Part shown: piece by piece, positions 16,708-24,021 of the stretch
How positions within the stretch are numbered: position 1 is the first letter of the stretch
Layout of the letters: every line of letters begins with the position of its first letter
NCBI RefSeq assembly: GCF_016916835.1
Contig: NZ_JAFFIX010000002.1
Coordinates: 62,001-126,000, forward strand
Length of the DNA: 64,000 nt
Source: Actinacidiphila bryophytorum
Lineage (GTDB): Bacteria; Actinomycetota; Actinomycetes; Streptomycetales; Streptomycetaceae
Reading direction: 5' to 3'
Position numbers and translations under genes: made by a program
Notes under the pieces: generated by a model
The model's input: only the letters and a program-made list of their open reading frames with translations
Told to the model about the DNA's origin: nothing
Databases searched by the model: none

Positions 16708-18083
16708 GCCATGACCCCTGGGCCGACACCGGCCTGCTCTCCCCGGTCCGCGCCGGCACCCCGGTCGAGGCGGCCGTCGGCGACACCGCATGGCTGCAGG
16801 CGATGCTCGACGCGGAGGCCGCGCTCGTACGCGCCCAGGTCCGCTGCGGCACCGTGCCCGCGCACGCCGCCGCGTCGATCACCGCCGCCGCCCGCGCGGA
16901 GAACCTCGACGTGCGCGCCCTGGCAGTGGCCGCGCGCGAGACGGCGAACCCGGTCGTCGGGCTGGTCGCGGCGCTCACCTCGGTGGTCGCCGACCGGTCC
17001 CCCACCGCCGCCGAGTACGTGCACCGCGGCTCGACCAGCCAGGACATCATGGACACCGGCGCGATGCTGGTGGCCGCAAGGGCGCTGCGGCTGATCGGCG
17101 CCGACCTGCGGGCCGTCGCCGACTCGCTGGCCGGCATGGCCGCCGCCCACCGCGACACGGTCATGGCCGGGCGCACCCTGGCCCTGCACGCGGTGCCCAC
17201 CACCTTCGGCCTCAAGGCCGCCGGCTGGCGGCAGGTGGTGCTGGAGGCGGCCGAGCGCCTGGAGCGGGTCGCGGACGGCGGACTGCCCGTGTCCCTCGGC
17301 GGGGCCGCCGGCACACTCGCCGGCTACCAGCAGTACGCCGGTGAGGACGCAGGCCCGGACGCGGTCGTCGACCTGGTCGCGGCCTTCGCCGACGAGACCG
17401 GCCTCGCGGTGCCCGTGCTGCCCTGGCACACCCTGCGCACCCCGCTGGCCGACCTGGCCGCGGTCCTCGCGCACACCGCGGGCGCCCTCGGCAAGATCGC
17501 CGTCGACGTGCTGGTGCTCAGCCGCACCGAGATCGGCGAGGTCGCCGAGCCGTCGCCCGCGGGCCGCGGCGTGTCCTCCGCGATGCCGCAGAAGCGCAAC
17601 CCGGTGCTCGCCACCCTCATCCGCTCCGCCGCGGTCCAGGTCCCCGCGCTGGCCTCGGTGCTGACCCAGGTCCTGCCCGCCGAGGACGAGCGGGCGGCGG
17701 GCCTGTGGCAGGCGGAGTGGCTGCCGCTGCGCGAGTGCCTGCGGCTGGCGGGCGGGGCCGCGCACACGGCCGTCGAACTGGCCGCGGGCCTGACCGTGCA
17801 CCCCGAGCGGATGCGCGCCAACCTCGCGGCGACCGGCGGCCGGATCGCCGCCGAGCGCGTATCGGCCGTCCTGGCACCCCGGTTGGGCAAGTCGGCGGCC
17901 AAGGAGCTGCTGGCGGCGGCCTCGTCGCGGGCCTCCCGCGAGGGCCGCGACCTCGCCGACGTCCTGGCGGAACTGCCCCAGCTGCACGGGGTGCTGGACC
18001 GGCGGGAGCTGGCCGCGCTGCTCGACCCGGCCGCCTACACCGGGGCGGCGGGAGCCCTGGTGGACCGGGCGCTCAAACCGTGA
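16704..18083 (+). CDS. creD: CreD-like nitrosuccinate lyase (fumarase/aspartase superfamily)
   Basis: A 459-residue lyase of the PurB/3-carboxymuconate cycloisomerase branch. Conserved region 1 is EYVHRGSTSQDIMDTG (~105-119) and the superfamily signature is SSAMPQKRNP (residues 291-300), whose mobile loop carries the catalytic serine. Alone this would be called an adenylosuccinate-lyase-like protein. Its ATGA overlap with the CreE-like gene identifies it as the enzyme releasing nitrous acid and fumarate from nitrosuccinate (ANS pathway). It is the last gene of the cassette and is followed at once by a perfect hairpin terminator. Confidence 0.83.
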   Translation: MSHDPWADTGLLSPVRAGTPVEAAVGDTAWLQAMLDAEAALVRAQVRCGTVPAHAAASITAAARAENLDVRALAVAARETANPVVGLVAALTSVVADRSPTAAEYVHRGSTSQDIMDTGAMLVAARALRLIGADLRAVADSLAGMAAAHRDTVMAGRTLALHAVPTTFGLKAAGWRQVVLEAAERLERVADGGLPVSLGGAAGTLAGYQQYAGEDAGPDAVVDLVAAFADETGLAVPVLPWHTLRTPLADLAAVLAHTAGALGKIAVDVLVLSRTEIGEVAEPSPAGRGVSSAMPQKRNPVLATLIRSAAVQVPALASVLTQVLPAEDERAAGLWQAEWLPLRECLRLAGGAAHTAVELAAGLTVHPERMRANLAATGGRIAAERVSAVLAPRLGKSAAKELLAAASSRASREGRDLADVLAELPQLHGVLDRRELAALLDPAAYTGAAGALVDRALKP

Positions 18084-18111
18084 GGGAGGGGGCCGCGGCC
18101 GGCCCCCTCCC
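18084..18111 (+). terminator. hairpin terminator after the CreD-like gene
   Basis: GGGAGGGGGCC (18084-18094) pairs perfectly with GGCCCCCTCCC (18101-18111) across a 6-base loop, starting at the creD-like stop. There is no T-run, as is common in Streptomyces. It marks the right end of the biosynthetic cluster. Confidence 0.75.
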
Positions 18112-18131
18112 CCAGGAAGTCCCCGATGGTG

Positions 18132-18668
18132 TCAGTCCTGCTTGGTCGCCACGATCTCCAGGAAGACCAGGCTGGTGTCGTTGATGAAGGCCGAGCCCTT
18201 GGTCACCCCGATGGCCTTGTTGCTGACCTCGGTGGTGGCCGAGAACCTGGCCGTCTTCCTGCCGTCGGCGCCGGTCTCGATGCCCTGCACCTTCAGCCGC
18301 AGCGTGGACTGCTTGGTGACGGCCAGCGCGGTCAGGTCGCCGTCGACCAGGAAGTCGGCGCCGTCGGTGCGCACCCCGGTGGAGGCGAAGGTGATCGTCG
18401 GGTACGTCCCGGTGTCCAGGTAGCCGGCGTGCTGGATGTCCTGGTCGCGCCGCTTGTGCTTGGTGTTGATGGACGTGGCCTGGATGACCGCGTTGACCGA
18501 GGAGTCCAGCGGGTTGTCGGCTAAGACGACGGTGCCCTCGAAGGCGTCGAAGGTGCCGCGGGTTTTCATGAAGCCGAGCATGCGTACCTGGAAGGCGACC
18601 TCGGAACGTGCGGAGTCGATCACCCACGTACCGGCTTCGTAACCGGGAATGCTTCCTTGCGTGGACAT
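18132..18668 (-). CDS. YceI-family lipid-binding protein
   Basis: A 178-residue protein with the YceI lipocalin-like pattern: an opening GTWVIDSARSEVAFQVRMLG, then FDAFEGTVVLADNPLDSSVNAVI, followed by DQDIQHAGYLDTGTYPTITFAS and a terminal beta-rich half. It lacks a signal peptide when started at ATG 18668, which has GAGGAG 10 bases upstream; a longer in-frame start (18785) has no such site. YceI proteins bind polyisoprenoid-type lipids (family knowledge). It converges on the biosynthetic cluster and is probably not part of it. Confidence 0.85.
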   Translation of the reverse strand: MSTQGSIPGYEAGTWVIDSARSEVAFQVRMLGFMKTRGTFDAFEGTVVLADNPLDSSVNAVIQATSINTKHKRRDQDIQHAGYLDTGTYPTITFASTGVRTDGADFLVDGDLTALAVTKQSTLRLKVQGIETGADGRKTARFSATTEVSNKAIGVTKGSAFINDTSLVFLEIVATKQD

Positions 18669-18956
18669 GGCGTTGAGTGCTCCTCGCGGTGAATCGAGCC
18701 GTAACAGCTGGTCAAAGGTACGGGTGGTCACACCGCCATGCGCAGGATCTCCCGCACGACGGGCTCGCACTGCGTCACCAATCATGACACGGCCCCTTCC
18801 GCGACCTCACACGGCGTCAGCTCTTCTGCACGGTACGGCGTCAGGTCACCTGAGTGGCCCACGTCACATACGGCCGGGGACGGGAGGCGAATCCCGCGGA
18901 CGCGTCCCGACGTAATGAGTGCGCAAGGCAATCGCGACGCACCTGAGGGAGACGAC

Positions 18957-19505
18957 ATGACCGCACGGCGGAGATCCGTACAGCTCGGCGCACTCGGAGC
19001 GGGCGCAGCCGCCGCCCTTTTCCTCGGCGCCACGCAGGCGTCGCCGGCTGCGGCCTCGCCGGCCGGCGCCACGCAAGTGCCCACCGTCGTGGGATACACC
19101 GGGTGGGACACCTCGCTCGGCGGCGTCACGCACGAGTACTTCGCACCGAGCTGCGGTGACGTCTTCCGGGGTTCCGTGACCTCGTCGGACGGCAGCGGCG
19201 ACGTGGTCGCCCGCATCGACAGCTTCACGATGACCTGCGACGAGGGCGTCACCGTGGCCCCGCACTCGCTCGGCTGGACCTTCACCAGCACCAGCGGGGG
19301 CCGCTCCTTCACCCTCGCGGGCATCGACCTGGACATCACCACGTCGCAGGGCACCTGCCGCTACACCGGCTCGGTGCAGGGCACCGAGGACGACCAGGGC
19401 CTCTACTTCATGACCGGCACCCTGGACCGGCAGAGCGCGGGCTGCGGCGGCGACCCGCAGATCACCGTGACCGACCCCGAGCAGGTGGTCGGCATCCCCG
19501 ACTGA
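18957..19505 (+). CDS. secreted protein of unknown function
   Basis: A 182-residue exported protein. Residues 1-35 are a signal peptide with an RRR motif, a long Ala/Leu core and an Ala-rich cleavage region (TQASPAAASPA). The mature part is small, Thr/Gly/Asp-rich and predicted beta-rich, with four cysteines (in PSCGD, MTCDE, GTCRY and AGCGG) that could form two disulphides. ATG 18957 follows GAGGGAG. Not recognised as a named family. It is divergent from the YceI gene, separated by ~290 bp. Confidence 0.7.
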   Translation: MTARRRSVQLGALGAGAAAALFLGATQASPAAASPAGATQVPTVVGYTGWDTSLGGVTHEYFAPSCGDVFRGSVTSSDGSGDVVARIDSFTMTCDEGVTVAPHSLGWTFTSTSGGRSFTLAGIDLDITTSQGTCRYTGSVQGTEDDQGLYFMTGTLDRQSAGCGGDPQITVTDPEQVVGIPD

Positions 19506-19633
19506 CGCTCCCGCGCACGCCTTCGGCCCGCACCCGCCCTCCTCGACCCCTCCCTCCTCGGCCCCGGCCGCCGCCCCCGGCCGGTCCGCGGCAGCCGGTG
19601 ACTCCCCCATCGGCACCGGCTGCCGCCCCGGCG

Positions 19634-20311
19634 TCAGAGGCTGCCGGACGCCAGCACCGCACCGGCCGCGGTCACCAGCCGGGCACCGGTGACCGCGGCC
19701 CCGTCCGCCGGCGCAGGCGCGTCCCACCACCCAGAGCCGCCGACGAGCCGGAAGGACCCGACGGGTACGACGCTGCCGTCGCGCCGCAGCAGCTGGCAGT
19801 AGACGGTGCGGTCGCCCAGCCCCGGGTCGCCGCTGACCGCCATGTAGAGCCGGGCCGGGTCGCCGGCGTAGAGGAAGAGCCGCCCGGCCGGGCGGTGGTC
19901 GGCGCTCAGCAGCGGTGCGGTCCTGCTGACCGGGGCCGCGGTGCCGCCCGGCCCGTGGTGCGCGGCGGTCGCCGCGAACCAGCCGGCGGCACCGAAGACC
20001 AGCGCCGCCGCGGCAGCGGCGGCAGCCGCGGGGACCCACCGCCGGGCCGCCGCGGGCCGGGCGCCCAGGCCGAGCGCGGCCAGGGCGCGCTGCTCGAAGC
20101 CAGCGGGCGGCTGGACCTCCGGGAGCAGGGCGAGCAGCCCGTCGCCGACGGCGGTGAAGGCCGCGAGGCGGCCCGCGCACTCCTCGCAGTCCGCGACGTG
20201 CGCGAGCGCCGCGGCCCGCTCCTGGCCGTGCAGCACGCCGAGTGCGAGGTCGGCCGCGAGGTCGCGGCGGGGGCAGGGCGGGGGCGGGGAGCCGCCGGCG
20301 GCGCCGGTCAC
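19634..20311 (-). CDS. anti-sigma factor (RskA-like, zinc-binding ZAS motif)
   Basis: A 225-residue membrane-anchored anti-sigma factor. The N-terminal cytoplasmic domain has the zinc-binding HVADCEECAG motif (HxxxCxxC). A single transmembrane segment follows near residues 85-110 (Ala-rich VPAAAAAAAAALVFGAAGWF), then an extracytoplasmic RskA-type domain containing LLRRDGSVVPVGSFRLVGG. GTG 20311 overlaps the sigma-factor stop (GTGA), the usual coupling that keeps the two proteins balanced. It would hold the sigma factor at the membrane until an envelope or redox signal releases it (family knowledge). Confidence 0.85.
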   Translation of the reverse strand: MTGAAGGSPPPPCPRRDLAADLALGVLHGQERAAALAHVADCEECAGRLAAFTAVGDGLLALLPEVQPPAGFEQRALAALGLGARPAAARRWVPAAAAAAAAALVFGAAGWFAATAAHHGPGGTAAPVSRTAPLLSADHRPAGRLFLYAGDPARLYMAVSGDPGLGDRTVYCQLLRRDGSVVPVGSFRLVGGSGWWDAPAPADGAAVTGARLVTAAGAVLASGSL

Positions 20312-20880
20312 GGCCGGCCCGTCGTCTCGCCCGCCAGCGCGGCCCGCAGCCGCCCCATGGCCCGTCTGATGCGCGTCTTGGCGGTGCCCAGCGGAATCCC
20401 CTCGCTCTCGGCGACCTGCTTGGCCGTCAGCCCGTAGATGCCGGCCATCATCACCGCCCGCGCCTGCTCCCTGGGCAGGTCCGCGATGGCCGCCCGCAGC
20501 TCCGCCACCGACTCGCGGGCCAGGGCCTGCCCCTCGGTGGTGGTGACGACGGCGTCGAGCAGCCGCCCGACCTCCGTGGGGTCCACCGGGGTGGCCCGGC
20601 GTGCCCGGGCGACGTCCACGGCCAGGTTGTGCGCGATGGTGCACAGCCAGGCCTGCACGGAACCGCGGCGCGCGTCGTACACCCGCCCGTGCTTCCACGC
20701 CCGCTCGAACGTCTGCTGTGCGACGTCCTCCGCGAGCCCCCGATCGCCGAGCACCGCGACGGCCACCCCGTACACCCTCCCCTGGAACCTGCGGACGAAC
20801 GCCACGGCGACGTCGGCGTCGCCCGTCACGAGCCCGGCGAGCAACGCCTCATCCGGCAACCGCTCACCCGGTGTCCCCAT
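20308..20880 (-). CDS. ECF RNA polymerase sigma factor (SigK-like)
   Basis: A 190-residue extracytoplasmic-function sigma factor. Region 2 reads VYGVAVAVLGDRGLAEDVAQQTFERAW with the expected acidic and aromatic core-binding residues. Region 4 is LPREQARAVMMAGIYGLTAKQVAESEGIPLGTAKTRI, a helix-turn-helix of the SigK type. ATG 20880 gives the normal start of region 2. It is translated with the RskA-like anti-sigma factor by a GTGA overlap. Targets cannot be read from this window. Confidence 0.88.
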   Translation of the reverse strand: MGTPGERLPDEALLAGLVTGDADVAVAFVRRFQGRVYGVAVAVLGDRGLAEDVAQQTFERAWKHGRVYDARRGSVQAWLCTIAHNLAVDVARARRATPVDPTEVGRLLDAVVTTTEGQALARESVAELRAAIADLPREQARAVMMAGIYGLTAKQVAESEGIPLGTAKTRIRRAMGRLRAALAGETTGRP

Positions 20881-20942
20881 CCGCACACCGTAGTTACGGA
20901 CGCGGGGCGCAAAGGGATTGCGTTTGTGCGCCCCGGATCGGT

Positions 20943-22166
20943 TCACGGCTGCGCCGGCGACTCCCCGGGCGCGGCGGCCTGGGCCGCGGCGGGCGCGGCT
21001 TCGGGTGCCGCCTGCGGCTGCGCGGCCGTCTGCTCGACGCTGCGCTGGGCCGTCCGCAGCAGGTCGCGCGGCGACCAGCCGAGGTTCTTGCTGCCCCACA
21101 GCGTCGCAGGCCCCAGCAGGAAGACGACGGCCGCGGGCACCGCCGCCGCGAGCGGGATGCCCAGCGTCGCCGCCGCGCCCAGCCCGAGCGCCGCGGTCAG
21201 CGAGCCGCCGACGACGATCCAGCCGTCCCGCTTGGCCGCCTCCTGCTGCGTCGCGGTCTCGGTGCGGACCGGGTCCTCGGCCACGTCGGCCACGTCCAGC
21301 AGCCGCAGCCAGCGCTCCTGGACCAGCCGCTCGGTCAGGACGGACATCGCGGCGGCGAAGGCCGGCACCGCGCCCGCACCGTCCCGCAGCACCCCGTTGG
21401 TCAGGGCGTGCAACTCCTGCTGCACCGCGGCCACATGGGCCTTGAGCTGCTTGGAGCGCTCCTTGTCGGGGAAGTTGCGCTCGGTGGAGACGAAGTCGCC
21501 CAGCTCCCGGCAGAGCCGGCCCGCGAGGTATTCGACGTAGACGGGGCTGCCGTCCTTGCGGGCGAAGTCGGCGAACTCCAGCAGCAGTTGCCGGCAGGTG
21601 ACGGCCGCGGCGTCGTCCGCGACGAACCTGGCCCAGTCCTTGGACTGCCGCGACGCCTGCAGCGCGACGGCCGCACCGCACATGTACACCGCGACCAGGG
21701 TGACCATCAGGACGGCGACGTCGTAGGCCGCCGCCTGGGCCACCATCGCCCAGACCACCGCGCCGAAGGCCGCCACCACCGGGATGCCGGCCCCGAGCGA
21801 GACCGCGTTGGTGGTCGACCTGACGGTGCGCTGCACCCGGGTCGCGTGCCGCAGCGCCGCGGACAGCTCGGCGGTCGTCAGACCCATCGGGTGCCCGTGG
21901 TAGCGCACCACGGCCAGCATCCGCCTGGCCTGCCGCCGGCACAGCCGCTCGTCCACCCGGACCGGCCACACGAACAGCACCCGGCCGCCCCGCCAGAAGT
22001 TCGACATGCCGATCTCCCGCAGGATCAGCCGGGCCGCCAGGTAGCACAGCGGCGGCAGCACACCGATCTCCAGAAACCCGGCGATCCCGAGCCGCACCAG
22101 ATCCCCACTGCTCACACCCACCGCCATTCCCACCACCGCCGCGCCGCGCCGGATCCAGGCGCCCAT
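20943..22166 (-). CDS. membrane protein of unknown function
   Basis: A 407-residue protein with hydrophobic segments near the N-terminus (LGIAGFLEIGVLPPLCYLA), two in the middle (AGIPVVAAFGAVVWAMV and VLMVTLVAVYMCG) and two near residue 340 (LTAALGLGAAATLGIPLAAAV...). The ~170-residue polar region between them contains Lys/Glu-rich helices. The C-terminal ~35 residues are an Ala/Gln/Pro tail. No family recognised. It is upstream of the sigma/anti-sigma pair on the same strand with a 62-bp gap, so co-transcription is possible. Confidence 0.6.
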   Translation of the reverse strand: MGAWIRRGAAVVGMAVGVSSGDLVRLGIAGFLEIGVLPPLCYLAARLILREIGMSNFWRGGRVLFVWPVRVDERLCRRQARRMLAVVRYHGHPMGLTTAELSAALRHATRVQRTVRSTTNAVSLGAGIPVVAAFGAVVWAMVAQAAAYDVAVLMVTLVAVYMCGAAVALQASRQSKDWARFVADDAAAVTCRQLLLEFADFARKDGSPVYVEYLAGRLCRELGDFVSTERNFPDKERSKQLKAHVAAVQQELHALTNGVLRDGAGAVPAFAAAMSVLTERLVQERWLRLLDVADVAEDPVRTETATQQEAAKRDGWIVVGGSLTAALGLGAAATLGIPLAAAVPAAVVFLLGPATLWGSKNLGWSPRDLLRTAQRSVEQTAAQPQAAPEAAPAAAQAAAPGESPAQP

Positions 22167-22218
22167 CCTGGCGCACCCGCCCGCGCGGGGTCCCGGGAAT
22201 CCCGCAACGCCCCCGCGC

Positions 22219-22773
22219 TCAGGGGAGGGTGGCCGCGATGTGGTCCAGGTGGGCCGTCAGGATGGACTCGAAGGCCGCGGGGCGGTCGGCGCCCAGGGGC
22301 TGGAGGGCGCGGGCGAAGTGGGACAGGGCGGGGTAGTCGGCCGGGTCGGCGCCCAGGACGGAGACGCGGAAGAGTTCCGTGCCCTGGGCGTACTCCTCCG
22401 GGGTCAGGGAGCTGACGCCCGCCTCGGCGGAGAGCAGGGCGGCGATCAGGATCACCAGCCGGTGGTAGTGGGCCGGGATGTCCTCGTCGGGCAGTCCCGA
22501 GGCGCGCAGGGCCTGCAGCAGCTCCTCCATGACCAGCCGGGCGCCGGTGCCGCCCGAGGCGTAGCGGCCCCAGACCGCGGCGAGTTGCGGCTGCTGCCCG
22601 AAGGCCTCGCGCAGCCGCAGGGCCAGGGTGTGGATGCGCTGCCGCCAGTCGCCCTCGGGGCGGTGGCCCTCCATGGCGGACACCAGGATGCGGTCGGCGA
22701 CCGCACGCAGCAGGTCGGTCTTGTTACGGAAGTGCCGGTAGAGGCTCGAACGGCTCGCCGTCCCGAGCGGCAC
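22219..22773 (-). pseudogene. 5'-truncated TetR-family regulator
   Basis: The surviving ~180 residues begin in the middle of the TetR helix-turn-helix (GTASRSSLYRHFRNKTDLLRAV); helix 1 and helix 2 are gone, so it cannot bind DNA normally. The ligand-binding half looks intact. Immediately upstream, on the opposite strand, the sequence changes into the C-terminal part of an alpha/beta hydrolase. The junction near 22763-22773 therefore looks like a deletion that removed both 5' ends and the shared promoter of a divergent regulator/esterase pair. Confidence 0.75.
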
Positions 22774-23035
22774 CGACCCGCGCCCGCTCTCGCCGCTGCA
22801 CGCCGACGACCTGGGCGGGCTGCCGCCCGCGCTCGTGGTGGTGCCGACCCACGACCCGGTCGCCGACCACGGCCGCCGCTACGCCGAAGCCCTCCGTACC
22901 GCCGGCACCCCCACCCGCCTGACCGAGTACGAGGGCGCCGGCCACGCCTTCCTGAGCATGCCGGGCATGGCCCCGCATGCCGCCCCGGCCCGCACGGAGA
23001 TCACCGCCTTCCTCCGCACGGCCCTGACCGGATGA
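22763..23035 (+). pseudogene. C-terminal fragment of an alpha/beta hydrolase (HSL family)
   Basis: About 90 residues remain, with LSPLHADDLGGLPPALVVVP, the acid-residue region THDPVADHGRRYAEAL and YEGAGHAFLSMPGM carrying the family's catalytic His. The HGGG oxyanion box and the nucleophile-serine motif are missing. The fragment begins abruptly at the junction with the truncated TetR gene, and no plausible start codon or ribosome site precedes it. Confidence 0.75.
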
Positions 23036-23175
23036 CCGGCGCACGCCGGATGCCGGATGCCGGACCCCGGCCGGACGACCGGCCCCGGTGGCGCGCCCTC
23101 CCCTGGTCCGCGTGATCGTCGGACGAAGCATAGGCGCCCCTCCGACAGCGCAGGCGCAGGGTGTTCACAGGAGCT

Positions 23176-23925
23176 TCACGTATCCGCGGCCCCGCTCCTG
23201 GGGAGTCCGTCGACCATCAGGCCGAGGGTGAAGTCGAAGCGGTCGTGCACCGTTCCCGCGGTCAGCTCGGCGGCGTAGCGCTTGGTCTGCGGGTAGCTGT
23301 CGGGCAGCGCGGCGAAGCGGCGCAGGAGTTCTGCGCGGCTGAGCACCCAGCCCTCGCCGCCGTCCTGGAGCCGCCCGCGGGCCATCGAGTGCTCCAGGCA
23401 GTAGGCGTTGACGTACAGCGAGAGCGAGTCGATCGCCCAGGCGGCGGCCTGCGGCTGCACACCGCCGGCCAGCAGGATGGCGAGCATGCCTTCGCCGACC
23501 CGCAGCGTGTCCAGGTTGGAGGGGGCGGCGGCGAAGGACGCCTGGGTGATCCCGGGGTAGCGCAGGTACTGGTCGCGCAGCTGGGTGCAGACGCCGGCGA
23601 TCTGCTGCCGCCAGGCGGTGGGGTCGGGCTCGGGCAGCTCGATCTCGGCGCACAGCCGGCCGATGAGCAGCTCGTCGAGGTCCTCCTTGTTGACCACGTG
23701 GGCGTAGAGGGAGGACGGCCCGGTCTCCAGGACGGCGGCGACCCGGCGCATCGTGAGGGCCGGGTAGCCCTCCCGCTCCACGATGCCGAAGGCGGTGCTG
23801 ACGATGGCGTCGACCGTGATCGGCTTCTTGCGCCCGCCGGAGGGCCCGCGCCGGGCCGCGGGGGCGTCCTGGTCGGTGCCGAGCCGGTGACGCGCTGCAC
23901 GCCGTTGCTGCGGGTTCGGTGACAT
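23176..23925 (-). CDS. TetR-family repressor of the adjacent MFS pump
   Basis: A 249-residue regulator with an N-terminal polar extension (~30 residues), a TetR helix-turn-helix (TMRRVAAVLETGPSSLYAHVVNKEDLDELL, ~58-87) and a TetR_C-like ligand domain. It is divergent from the MFS gene, and the short gap contains four copies of an 11-bp near-palindrome, so it very probably represses both genes and is released by a pump substrate (inference from arrangement). Confidence 0.85.
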   Translation of the reverse strand: MSPNPQQRRAARHRLGTDQDAPAARRGPSGGRKKPITVDAIVSTAFGIVEREGYPALTMRRVAAVLETGPSSLYAHVVNKEDLDELLIGRLCAEIELPEPDPTAWRQQIAGVCTQLRDQYLRYPGITQASFAAAPSNLDTLRVGEGMLAILLAGGVQPQAAAWAIDSLSLYVNAYCLEHSMARGRLQDGGEGWVLSRAELLRRFAALPDSYPQTKRYAAELTAGTVHDRFDFTLGLMVDGLPRSGAADT

Positions 23926-23949
23926 GCGGGCAGTCTAGCGAATCGCCAC

Positions 23950-24021
23950 GAACAGTGTTCCACATCACGAAGAACACCGTTCGCCTTGTATAGAACAGCG
24001 TTCCGCTGTAGAACAGTGTTC
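23950..24021. promoter_or_regulatory. four-copy operator array, consensus GAACANYGTTC
   Basis: Copies: GAACAGTGTTC (23950-23960), GAACACCGTTC (23972-23982), GAACAGCGTTC (23993-24003) and GAACAGTGTTC (24011-24021). Centres are spaced 22, 21 and 18 bp, about two helical turns. They fill the whole space between the TetR and MFS start codons. Confidence 0.75.

Noticed and set aside
13801..16791. 996-codon minus-strand open frame across the cupin and CreE-like genes
   Set aside because: High-GC shadow frame with no domains; the plus-strand genes have catalytic motifs and ribosome sites.
16704..18083. Housekeeping adenylosuccinate lyase (purB)
   Set aside because: The superfamily motif alone would allow this, but the ATGA overlap with a CreE-like flavoprotein and the cluster context favour nitrosuccinate lyase.
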